This document shows positions 1 to 10,692 of a stretch of DNA of 64,000 nucleotides, piece after piece. Location: the NCBI GenBank assembly GCA_038496445.1, contig JALMLS010000065.1:62001-126000 (forward strand), read 5' to 3'. How positions within the stretch are numbered: the first letter of the stretch is position 1; the number at the start of each line of letters is the position of its first letter. Source of the stretch: Trichosphaerium sp. ATCC 40318 (Eukaryota; Discosea; Flabellinia; Trichosidae). Made by a program: the position numbers and the translations under genes. The notes below the pieces were generated by a model. It was not told where the DNA came from, did no database searches, and worked only from the letters and a program-made list of their open reading frames with translations.

Positions 1-892
1 CTAAGATCCCATGCAGCTGTTAAAATGCTGTTGATGTACCCAATCATATTTGGAGCGACTTACAAAGGAGTGAATTTGTTTAATGATTGTCCGAAAAGGA
101 AAAAAGTACTCTTAGAAACTGCATTCATATAATACGTTAGGAAAGCAATATACATCATTCCGCCCATTACTGTCGCTAAAGACCAACATAAAGGAACTAA
201 CCAAACTGAAATCTAAAAAAAAATCAACACCAACCGCATGGTTGTGAGGTGACGTACTGCATGTGGGACTTCTGGAGATATAGAAAATGCTGATACTACC
301 CAGCACACGCTAATAACGCATCCGGCAACCAAACTACAACGCTTTATACTCTTTAGTCTAATCAATAATTCACCCGAGAAGAAAGATGCTAAATTCAAGG
401 CACCAAAAGATATCTGAGGTAACCTATTCAATGCCAAGTTCTGCTTCTAGAAGCGACGTTTGAATATCACGTGTTTAATGCTAAATACGTACTTCACAAC
501 AAGCAACAAGCCTAGAAGTGTTTGCACACCTGACTTTCCAGTCATCGCCACAAAGATTGGCGTAAACACGAGATGTGAGAAGTGCTGGTTTCAGTGCAGC
601 ATAATTTGCCACAGGGCCTTGGATTAATGTTATATACGCCTGATTTATATTTTCGAGGTTGCATTGACGCTGTTTAGATGGCTTTAAACAAATAATAGCT
701 TACCTGTCGTTAAGATTGCCAAGAATACGGCCACAGCAACTAAGAATACTAGTTTATAAATAAACTGGGTTTAAATGTAAGTTATTGTTGTTTATGTTTT
801 TATTTAACAGTACGTGCTTTTCGCTCCGTCTCCTCAGTTGCTCCACCTTGAGTTTGTATATCGAAACTAAGAGAGTTCGAATCAATACTCAT
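1..892 (-). CDS. Putative multi-pass membrane protein, 3' end off the left edge
   Basis: I do not recognise this gene. On the minus strand a possible start near 892 gives a short polar N-terminus, followed after an intron by a hydrophobic helix (FIYKLVFLVAVAVFLAILTT). The exon around 213-437 holds further hydrophobic stretches (SLVAGCVISVCWVVSAFSI) and ends at a GTACGT donor. It splices cleanly to an exon at about 66-196 with another helix (WLVPLCWSLATVMGGMMYI), which ends at a GTAAGT donor, so the gene continues beyond the window. The exons between about 440 and 700 cannot be joined in frame with confidence. A transporter is possible, but no family motif was seen. Confidence 0.4.
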
Positions 893-1151
893 AGCAGTCA
901 CAAAAACTTGTGCTCATGAACAAACAAGATGACAATTTGACTTCCATTGCTTAACATGTTGCCAGTTAAGCATGCTGTTTTTACTAGTCCGCGGTTGCAA
1001 AAGCCATACGGGCCTCTCAAAGACACAATGTAACACTAAATTTGAGATGCGGTTCGTGCCTAGACATGCAGAGGGTACTTAAAGTGTCAGAAATTATGCC
1101 ATTTTATTGTTTTACAAACAAATCAATTCAGGAACCAAAACCTACTCAGGG

Positions 1152-1977
1152 TTAGCTATATTGCTTACTCAAACCCTTCAAGCACTTACCACGATCTCTA
1201 CTGCAACGGTTACTTTCTGTGTTCGAACCAAAACCTGTCAGAGAGCCTTAGCGGCATGGAAAAAAATTCGGAAAAAATATACAAGTTTTCATTTCACTTC
1301 CATACCAAAAGAAAAAGCAGGCCTCTCTTCTTTAACCTCCTTAACCACTTCAACGACTGGTGGTGGTAATATCCCCAAATACTCAACAAGTGCTGCAAAC
1401 TCATCATCTTTTTTTTGAGCTTTTTTTAGTTTTCTAAAATCTAGTTCTCCTCTCAATGATCCAGCACGAAGAGTACCTAAAATCAGAAGGAGTTGTCAGT
1501 AAAAACAAAGAACGACCAATAATATAGTATGCGCTAAACTCCATTTCATAGAGCACATAGAGCACATGGAGCACATGTTCAAAAAATAGTGGAGGTTCCA
1601 AAAAAAAGGTGGCCAAACGAAGTTCTTTGAAACTAAACGCTAACCTAATATCATTGCGAAATGACTTGGGTCCATGTCCAAGAATATGCGACCTTCCTTG
1701 TCCAATGTGTGTTTGTTTCCCAACGTCCACTGAACATTATTTGGAGCATTGATCCTTCAACGAGGCATAAAGTGCGTCTGGTAGTAGATACGTGCGTGCC
1801 GCCAACGTTTAGGTCTATTATATCCTCGTTTGTTGTCTTTCCAGCCATTATTCGTTTTTCTTCTTCAAACTGCTCTTTGGCGTCATCCAACTCCTTTTTT
1901 TGCGTATTTATGAGTTGAGTTTGTCTTCTTAGTTCTTTGGAGTATGATTCGTGAAGGGTTTGAAGAGTAGATGCCAT
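1152..1977 (-). pseudogene. KCTD-like BTB/POZ protein with an apparent 1-nt frameshift
   Basis: The start at 1977 gives a coiled-coil N-terminus (about residues 1-45) and then a T1-type BTB domain: IIDLNVGGTHVSTTRRTL followed by MFSGRWE. Right after MFSGRWE the frame breaks near 1703-1716. The next frame resumes the domain at once with LDKEGRIFLDMDPSHF and splices at about 1649/1476 into TLRAGSLRGELDF and an acidic region. BTB/T1 domains mediate oligomerisation, often in cullin-3 adaptors. The intact relative at 5998-6732 aligns across the break (MFSGRWDESL...). Either this is a young pseudogene or there is a sequencing indel in the CA/A-rich tract. The C-terminal exons, to a stop near 1152, are uncertain. 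Confidence 0.65.
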
Positions 1978-3270
1978 TTGAAACGTTAACGATAATTTTT
2001 TGAGAAATTAAGTCCAGAATAGTGCTGTAGAAACTTATTTTATTTTATGTCATTCAAGTTAAGTTGTTGTTACTGGCGATAAAATAACGTTATGGTAATT
2101 GACAGAATTTTTAGTGATGTAATACGATAACCTACTATTGCATATTTTGTTGGTACCGTCTAAAGTCTGAATATCAGGTAATCCTGTTTTTTTCTTATTG
2201 CTTTCAAACAGTAAATCAGTGACCTACTGCAACAAAGGAACATCGTTTCAAAGCATCGATACCAACACGTCATGTACCATGCCCATGCACAATTTTATGG
2301 GCAACAGTACAATAATACCTTCATCTGGCAGCCTACCTTCAATGTAATGGCACGAACATCCCAAAGCTTTCAGTACTAAAGTTTTCAGATTGACCAGATA
2401 TTAAACACCACATATGAACACTTATAATGTCAGTATTGCTCCGCGTCTTTGTCACAATTGCAATTTAATGAACTTGCAAGTACTTTGATAACTTTGTAGT
2501 CACTGTACCCAAGTATATTTATTGTATGAACATGTATCAACTCAACGAACTATGTGCTTGCTACAAGACAATTGTCCTAAGAGGTTGCATGCTATCTCGC
2601 ACCTTGGTGTCTCATAACTCTTTGGTGGGAGGGTATTTCAGAATGCAATAATGATGCCAATAGTACCATGAATAGTAGATGAGAAAAAGCGCCGTACTCA
2701 CCTTTTTCACAATAATTACAAACAAATAATCTCCCGGCTTGATTGAGGCCGTATCAACAGATACCATATGACAGCATAGAAAAACACCGAATTTCCTTCC
2801 TATTGGTAGGATAACTGTTCCCGTATTGATGATAGTATGAATGAATGACTAGCGTACATTCGGTAATACGTTTAGCCATGTGGGTTGCCTACGCAACGTG
2901 TAAACACGATTCACGTTCTTCAGGCTATTGAATGTCGGATGTACATACACATCACGTGTTTATTTCAGGCTTACAGGCAACTCAATAGGTTGTACAGCAT
3001 AAGATATAACCTCTATCTTCTCACTCGACTTTATAGGTACAACAGTTTTTCCGAAAGCGAAATCACATGACAAGCATGAATACATAAACTGAATTCGTTA
3101 CAGAATTCACCAAAATTCTTCCTGCTTTGTGTTGTACTAAGAATGACATTGCGACGAGCTAAAACTCTCCATGCTGTTTGTTTTTGGTTGTTACTTCTTA
3201 TTTTCCCAGAGTCAAAAAATTGTGAGTTTTCTGGTAACACAGAACCCAAATCCATAATTCTGCTTCACCA
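1978..3270. other. Intergenic, no gene seen
   Basis: AT-rich sequence between the divergently transcribed BTB gene and the GH55-like gene. Only short, unconserved ORFs occur on either strand. A CACGTG palindrome lies near 2953. I see no tRNA, repeat or coding exon. Confidence 0.5.
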
Positions 3271-5683
3271 ATGCGTATCACAGCATTTCTATCTATTTTA
3301 GTTGCTGTCATATTTCTTCTTACTCCGCTTGTTCATTGCCAATGCGAAACGTGGTATGATGTCGTAAAACATGGTCCTTCCTTCAGAAACGTTAAAGATT
3401 ACGGTGCAAAGGTACACGTCACGTTGATTAATGGCAACTTTTCTATCACCAAAATACGACACCGTTATCCTACAGTGGGTGGTTAATAACCTACAGCTAA
3501 AGAAACTAGAAAAACAACAACAAACCGCTATTTTATTGAGCGCTTTTGTCTAATTCTGGTAGGGAGATGGTATAACCGATGATACGAACGCATTCATCAC
3601 AGCTTTGACTGATGGGATATCTCCTAAGTTTACAGCTGAAACACGTGTCATATACGTTCCAAACGGCTCGTATTTACTCTCTGACACGCTTCCTATCTAT
3701 TTTGGCACTCAATTCGTAGGAAACCAAAAAGTACGTCTTCATTTTCGTGTTACCACGTGACTTATACTAACTAATTTATAGTGCCCACCTTTACTCATTT
3801 TAAAGGAGAATTCTGAAGGATTCAGTACGTCGAGAAAGTTCTTCCTTGAAGCAACGTATGGCCAACCTTCCCACACGTCAAACTTCTATCATCAAATCAG
3901 AAACTTCAACATTGAAGTACGCTTATTACATAGCGTTGAGCGTCTAACATGTGCGCTTAGATAAGACCAGGAAATACGAAAGCAGTGGCAGTACATTGGG
4001 CTGTCGCACAAGCGACTGTTCTACGTAATCTGAGGATTGATGTTGGAGATGGAGATATGGCTTACTACAGTACGAAACACTTTGACAAGCTCGCTCAGGC
4101 ATGGCCTTACGCATGTATTGTAGGTGAAAACGGTAGCGGTGGTTTTATGTCAGATATTGTAATCACAGGTGGTAATATTGGCATGTCAATAAGTGGACAA
4201 CAATGGACACTAAGAAACATATCAATATCTAACTCAAAAAAAATGGGTATGACAGTTCCTATGAACTGGATTTTTAGCACTCTTGCTCTTAATATATCAA
4301 ACACTCCTGTCGGTATACAATTCCAAGGTTCATACGCTACATCAATAACTATCCAAGACTCAAGTTTCACCAACTGCGGTACGTTTTGCTCGAATTGTTT
4401 CCTTTTTACAAATCAATCTTTCTGATATTTTTCCAGGCGTTTGTGTGACTACGGACTTTCCTACAAGGACGCAAGGCGTTGTATTAGAACGTATAATAGT
4501 AACCAATTCGCCCTACATAGTTGACAAAAGCCTTGTGGGTAACGAGTTCGGTACAGTGTCAGTTCCAACTTGGGTTCAAGGACCTGTTTATGTTGATGGA
4601 CAACTTCTCCCAAACAGTCAACATGCGACCTCTCTAACACGGCCAGATAAACCTCTCATACAAAAACCATTACCTCTTTTTGAAGGCCAGGTATTTGCGA
4701 ATGTATTAGATTTTGGAGCAAAGGGCGACGGCAAAGCGGATGACACCTTAGCAATTCAGAAGGCTGTTGCCAACTTCGACCTTGTATTCTTCCCAGCAGG
4801 AATTTACCTCATCAGCGATACTATTAAACTTCGACCACAAACAACTTTGGTCGGTGAAGCTTGGTCTACTTTGACAGCAAAGGCAGACAGTGCAGCATTC
4901 ATGGATGAGAACAACCCGACTCCAATGATTTTGTTGCCAGACGACGAAAGTAACAATGTTCGCATGGCTAACTTGTTTCTTGCCCTCGAAGGAGATTTAC
5001 CAGGTTGTCTCATTATTAAACACCCAGCTGGTAATCTAAATACTTGGGATACTCACTTTAGATTATTCCATGGCGGTTGGGGTATGCTACACATGACAGG
5101 TACGCCACCATAATAAGTCGGTTTCTTGGTTTATTCTTACATTTTGTTTCAGGACTTGCCGGAGGTTATATCGAAAACATGTGGGGTTGGACTTCAGGTA
5201 TGTAGAGCTAAGCACGGAGCGCTCACGTTGAAATAACAATATAATCTAGATCACGACTTCATTACTAACAAGAACATTACTGTCAAAAACGCACGTGGTT
5301 TCCTTTGTGAATCTACTGGAGATCTTGTAATGTATGGTACAGCTTTTGAGCATAACTACCTCTACCAATACAACTTTACAAATGCCGAGAACGTTGTGAT
5401 GCTATTAACACAGACAGAAACACCTTACTGGCAGAACCCACCTTCAAGCCCTGCAATGGTCATACAAGACTCAAAGAACATTCATCTTTACGGAACTGGG
5501 TTTTATAACTGGTTTCATGGTATTCAAAAGGAGATTCTTGATGTTTATAACTCACCTGAAGTGTATCTTTATGCTAATAATGTCCATGGTGTCGTTGAGC
5601 TTCTTTCAGGAGATAATGTCATTCAGGCAAATTACAACGAGACTTTCACATCATTCTTTATTGCAGACATTCCTTCTCTGTAG
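3271..5683 (+). CDS. Secreted GH55-like glucan 1,3-beta-glucosidase (pectate-lyase-superfamily fold)
   Basis: The protein starts with a clear signal peptide (MRITAFLSILVAVIFLLT... ending near VHCQ). It has two right-handed beta-helix modules, each opening with the family hallmark: VKDYGAKGDGITDDT near residue 45 and VLDFGAKGDGKADDT near residue 350. This tandem arrangement is typical of GH55 exo-beta-1,3-glucanases, which cut fungal-type beta-glucan outside the cell or in the food vacuole. About seven short exons join in frame; introns begin at about 3412, 3731, 3917, 4380, 5101 and 5199. The total is roughly 640 residues, a usual size for the family. The intron ending near 3780 has a TACTAAC branch-site-like motif. 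The family call is firm at fold level; substrate is inferred. Confidence 0.85.
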
Positions 5684-5997
5684 AGTAGTTGTTCAATAGA
5701 TTAAATAAACGATTGCTCCTTGAAGCTGTTCTTATCTACGTCAGAAACACAAAAAACACTGCTACAACTATATCGTTATAAAACTTGCTTGATGATGAAA
5801 AACAACCCAAAATCCTATAATTTTTATCACTAGTTTTTTTTATTTTTTCTTCAAACACACTTCCAATTATCATGATTTCATAGTTACATGTAGAATAAAT
5901 CCACTTATGTGGCTAATAAGGAGCTACCAAGCATCTTCCCTCCCAATTGCATTTCTCACATTGACCACATAGCGTTGTCCAATTATCTTCCACTACA
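5684..5997. other. Convergent intergenic spacer
   Basis: This is the 3'-to-3' spacer between the GH55-like gene and the BTB gene. It contains T-rich runs near 5830-5850 and no coding potential that I can support. Confidence 0.5.
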
Positions 5998-6732
5998 TTA
6001 CATTACAACATGGTATACTGACCACGGCTCATATCCTTGCTTTGAGATTTGAGCAAAGCACCATTCTGAGCCTTTGTTAACATTCTTTGTAAGTACTACA
6101 TTATACTTTGGTTGAAATAATTGAAGTAAGCGTTTATCACAATCAAGAGTTAGATAAATCTCCTCATTAACTTCAAATTTATGAAATCCAATCATTGACA
6201 TACTTGGTTGAGGATGATCCCTTTTGTTTCCATTAGCTCCTTTTTTACTACTATTACTATCACATACAGCTACACCAATAAAAGCACTTTCTTTATATCC
6301 TTTACAAAAAAACGTGACGCTACCACGTGAGTATTTTTTTCTGCTCAGCAAGTAAGATTGAACATCTGTTACCCTTTGATGGTCCAATGTATACAGTAGA
6401 AGCGTATACTTGTCTATAAGGTTCTTTAGCTGCGGTGTCTTGTAGGTATGTATCAATTGGATCAGTTGAGGCTCTATCAGCTGCTCTGATACTCCAACAC
6501 TCCTTAAACAATTTAATATCACAGTAAAGAGCTCAGGATCATCATCTAAGAAGAACCGGTCGTTATCGTCTTTTGAAAGCGATTCGTCCCATCTGCCACT
6601 GAACATTGATGATAATAATGACCCTGGGACAACACAAAGCGTACTACGTGTTGTTGTGATGTTTTTTCCTCCAACGTTTAAATAAACAATCTCTGCCTTC
6701 GCCGTTGGATCGTATTCCTTCGCTGTAGACAT
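5998..6732 (-). CDS. KCTD-like BTB/POZ (T1-type) protein
   Basis: A single uninterrupted exon encodes 244 residues. Residues 15-75 are a T1-type BTB domain: IVYLNVGGKNITTTRSTL, then MFSGRWDESL, then FFLDDDPELFTVILNCLR. Such domains form oligomers, usually as substrate adaptors for cullin-3 E3 ligases. The C-terminal half (about residues 110-244) has no motif I recognise but is probably a folded beta-rich domain. The gene is intronless, unlike most neighbours, and is related to the broken gene at 1152-1977. Similar BTB proteins are abundant in amoebae and in giant viruses that infect them, so transfer in either direction is possible but not shown. Confidence 0.85.
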   Translation of the reverse strand: MSTAKEYDPTAKAEIVYLNVGGKNITTTRSTLCVVPGSLLSSMFSGRWDESLSKDDNDRFFLDDDPELFTVILNCLRSVGVSEQLIEPQLIQLIHTYKTPQLKNLIDKYTLLLYTLDHQRVTDVQSYLLSRKKYSRGSVTFFCKGYKESAFIGVAVCDSNSSKKGANGNKRDHPQPSMSMIGFHKFEVNEEIYLTLDCDKRLLQLFQPKYNVVLTKNVNKGSEWCFAQISKQGYEPWSVYHVVM

Positions 6733-7819
6733 AGTGAGTTTTTACTAGCTATTTGACGCAATCCACCCGATGACCTTGACCGTAGCGTTCTGTGGGTGTT
6801 CTGTTCGCTTAAGCTCTTAAGGCAGGCTAAAATTCGCTCAGTTTTTTGGTATGCACGTGGACTTAACCGTCTTCTCTGTAAATTTTGACAATCGTGCCCA
6901 CTTTGCGTAAGCTTCAGATTCTGATGATACTCTGGTGTACGTGTATTTAAAGGACAAAAAACGTTGACAATCAATTTCTGCATATTCTATTGCCGTTTCA
7001 ACAAACTATTTACCTCTACATAGTCTGCCATCATGTACCAGGTTGTTGGATAGCTTCGGTAATAGAGGTCGTAAATTTTACCTCCAGCCAATGTTGCATA
7101 TGGAGTCTTACGTTATGTTGGAAGAATACCACGAGATAGTGCATAGTCTTTGCTATGGTAATGCATTACCTCTTATTTAATACAAAATCAATATATGTCA
7201 CGCAGACTTGTAGCTTAGTATCTCTTGTTGGAACGTAGGTACCAATCAAAAATAATTCGTCAATTTGTATTTCAAGCTATCTTCGCGGAGAAATCTTACC
7301 CGTTGATGCTTTGAAGGGTGGTGGGGCGACCTCTCAGCTGAGAGACCTGGCGTTCTTGCAAGTTACACTTTGTGTGGTATTGTATTATTTTAGTTACGAT
7401 GAACCACTACTGAGCACCTTTGCAAAAAGGCGAAATCGTCTTTAAAACGTTTTTTTTCTTTCTTTTTTGGGTCTAGATAAACGTGCCTGTTCACTACATT
7501 TGAAGGTGAGTCTTTATGTTCGAAATAAGTAAGCAACTATTTTAAGGTGCAACCAAACACTTGTTATGTTGTTTGTAGCAGCTAATGGACAATACGGATC
7601 TAATGGGTAGTAACAATGTGGTAATAATGTTGTAGTTTGAAATAAACTTAATGGAAATGACGAAAAGGTACTACAGCTTGCTCAAAGATAACAATACTTC
7701 TGCCTGCGCTTGCAGTCACAAGAAATAGGGTACAGGCTCAACAAATAGAAACGAATGGGTTTTATATTTACAATTATACAGTTAGTCCAGAGACATTGCA
7801 AAACAACACTGTGGTTTTT
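6733..7819. other. Intergenic, no gene seen
   Basis: About 1.1 kb upstream of the BTB gene and downstream of the transcription-factor gene. ORFs here are short and lack codon patterns like those of neighbours. One CACGTG lies near 6854. I found no RNA gene. Confidence 0.5.
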
Positions 7820-10526
7820 TAATTAAAATCGTATTCTGCCAAATTGAAAAAGTCTTGAAGAGGATCATGGACGTCATTAAATAATTCAGATGTTTCTCCC
7901 AATATTGGCAAATCATCTAATGATGGAGTAAAAGAAACATCAGGTTGATTAATGACCATTATATTACACTCTGGAGACAACACTAAAAAGACAGTTAAAA
8001 AAAACCTGGGAAGACAAAAAAAAAAACAACAAAAGGGGCTTACTGTCTAAACTGTTGTCCGCTTCAATGACTAAATTATTGCTCTGAGGTTCTTCTGGAC
8101 CTTCTTCACTAAAACCAGGTACTTCAAAAGGTAGTGTTGGCGGATTAATAGTTTCACTTATACACAAAGGATCACTACTCTCAAAAGCCTCAACTAATGT
8201 CGTAGGACCTTTCTTCTTAATCTCTAGTATTGAAGGCTCGAATATCTTTGCATACTCCATACCATACGATAACGCTTCTTCATAAAGAGACCTAGAAAGA
8301 AAAGTTAGACATCATAACAAACAACACGTGGACTGAAAACTCCCATTTTTCGGTGAAAAAAAAAAACACAACCGTACACAATAACAACACCTGCAGTTCC
8401 CCACGTCTTTGATAATTTTATCATGACGCTCAGAGCCTATTATTATGTAACGTTTAGTATTTTGTAGGCATTTTGAAATAAAACATACGTCTGCAAAGAG
8501 CTCTTCATCGCCTGTTCTAATACCAATAAAACAACAATTATAAACAACACAAACACATCCAGGGAAGTAACTCATACTAACCCAATTCTTATAGCGTTGA
8601 AATGCTGTCCTAGCTTCCTACGTAGACAACATTATTAGTAACACTTTCATCGTCACGTGGCGTGTAGATTGATCAACTTACTTGTAATGCTAGATCATTA
8701 TTTGATGCTCCAAGGTTAACAACAGCAACAATAGATGAAATCAGTATTGTAAAGAATCTTACATTAACAGGAGATGTTTCTGATAGCTCTGATTGAATAA
8801 AATCTTGTGCTTCCTTTAATTGATTCATATAACGTGTATAATCAACTGCAGACTATTGAGTAAAATCGTGTTAGCCACCAAAAATAAAACAATATCATTA
8901 ACAACGGACATACAATTACCATCATTTCTGACTTTGCTTGACCCCACAATTCTGTAAACCATCCCATTTTAGAAATTTTGAACCATGTCTATAATAATAA
9001 AGATGAACAGATGAAAACATACAACAAGCTTTGAAAGAAAAAAAGGAAATAGTAATTGAGCACGTACACCACCAACAACAGCCCATGTTTTTTGTAACAC
9101 CTCTGGTTCTGTAAGCTTTTTGACTTGTTTATCTAAAGCCATAGCTGCTAATTCATTATTTATTTCATCCATTGATGTTGATATTGATTCTCTATTGTAC
9201 TTTTTAGTAAAACAGACCTGATTTAAACAAAAGTTTAGCTAAAAAGAAGATCTCACCTTGTTGCATTAAAACCATTTGCATGTAAGCGGGAGTTTCTGTC
9301 TAGCATGCCAACCTGTCTTTTAAGTTCTTTGTTTTTATTTACAATAGGATCTCTGTTGAGGTGATCAACCATAGCTAAAGTTACGTTAACTAACAATAAT
9401 ATTTTCAAAAAAAATAAGAAAAATATAAGATAATTCCAATGCATTCGTACCTGAAGCCATTTGCATATAAAAATATCCTTGAGAACAGTTTTCAAATGTA
9501 GATATATAAGAACCAAGTAGAAAAGCACCAGCTTGAAAAAAACAAGTCAGAAGGCAGCAAGCAGTCGAAAAAAAACTCACAGGCTACTGAAACATTTTTT
9601 GTATCGAAAAGGTTTCGAAGAATCTGCTTCCCAATCCCCGAGAAATGATCAGCATGATTCTTAAATCCTCCTAAACGAGCACCCCATGACATACAACCCA
9701 TTACTTCCATCATTTTTGGATCAACAGCCCATGCTTAACGTCAAAAGTTAAAAACTTGCGAAAATTAACTATATTAAAAGTTTGCAACTTTTCTCGGCGT
9801 TTCTAAAACACCGACACTTACTTGTACTATTTCTAAAGGTATGTAACACTGCACTAGCACCCCATTCATGTACAGGCGTTCCCTAAATCTAATCAGACAA
9901 ACGACAAAAGGCGAAACGGAAATTTTTTCGAAAAAACATCAAAAAAGCTGAAGTCCGCTTTCTTCCTTACATGCCATGGATACAGACACTCTCTGTATAA
10001 GTCTATATACTGCGCAAGAGACGCGCTTAACCCCAAATGAGCTGATAAACGCATCAAAGTACCCTGTAACGAGAGTTAATGAACTCATAGCCTTCAGTGA
10101 AGGTGAACAACAAGAGAAATGAAGGTTTTGATGTTTTTGTAGAGTGACATTCCAAATAAAATTTACCTGAGACGAGTTAGATTGTTCATATAGAGTCTTC
10201 CAACGCTCCGCTTCGCGTTTATGATGCTCTAACTCCAATTTAATTTCTTCCATCTCTTGAACGATTTTTCCTCGTTTACCTTTTGTATTTGGTTAACCTC
10301 ACGTATTTATGCGTCTTTTATGCGTGAAGTCAGGTTTTTTGGTTTTGTGGGGCAGCTTACCAGAAATTGGCCCACGCTTTTTTGGTGTAGCATAGACGCA
10401 CTGTAATCTCTGCTTTGTACAGCGCGCGCATGGCTCTTTACCATTACATTTGACATGTTTTGCTCTACAATGAGTACAAGCACGCCGTTTAGGTTCTGAT
10501 GCCCTTTTTCTCTTACGTTGACTCAT
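7820..10526 (-). CDS. Zn2Cys6 (fungal-type binuclear cluster) transcription factor
   Basis: Residues 17-46 read ACTHCRAKHVKCNGKEPC then ARCTKQRLQC, the CX2CX6CX6CX2CX6C zinc cluster of Gal4-type DNA-binding proteins, with basic residues on both sides. A coiled-coil exon (MEEIKLELEHHKREAERWK) follows, as expected for the dimerisation linker. About nine further exons then encode a helical middle region and an acidic C-terminal tail ending in LQDFFNLAEYDFN, a plausible activation domain. Most junctions keep frame. The junction between the zinc-cluster exon and the coiled-coil exon (about 10255-10310) does not, so a small indel, an unusual intron or two separate genes are possible. The region around 8400-8600 is also ambiguous. 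The factor would act in the nucleus; its targets are unknown. Confidence 0.75.
10299..10526 (-). CDS. Zn2Cys6 DNA-binding exon
   Basis: This is the N-terminal exon of the factor above, listed separately because its splice to the next exon is unresolved. Six cysteines with canonical fungal spacing sit in the first 46 residues. The arginine- and lysine-rich flanks could serve as a nuclear localisation signal. If the gap at about 10255-10310 is real, this exon could instead be a small stand-alone zinc-cluster protein. Confidence 0.8.
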   Translation of the reverse strand: MSQRKRKRASEPKRRACTHCRAKHVKCNGKEPCARCTKQRLQCVYATPKKRGPISGKLPHKTKKPDFTHKRRINT

Positions 10527-10692
10527 AACATGTACAACTGGTGTGATCTCATTGAGTTTTAAGTCAACCGTTTAAAACCCGCCGAACTTCCACTGAGTTT
10601 TTCTTTTATTTTCTCACCATTTTAAAAGAAACAAAAACACCATAGCCCTTGTTGGTATCTCACTTTTACTGACTTTATTATACACTTTGTGA

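Noticed and set aside
1107-1418. Plus-strand open frame of 103 codons
   Set aside because: It overlaps the minus-strand BTB gene exons (VEYLGILPPPVVEVV), which have the better reading.
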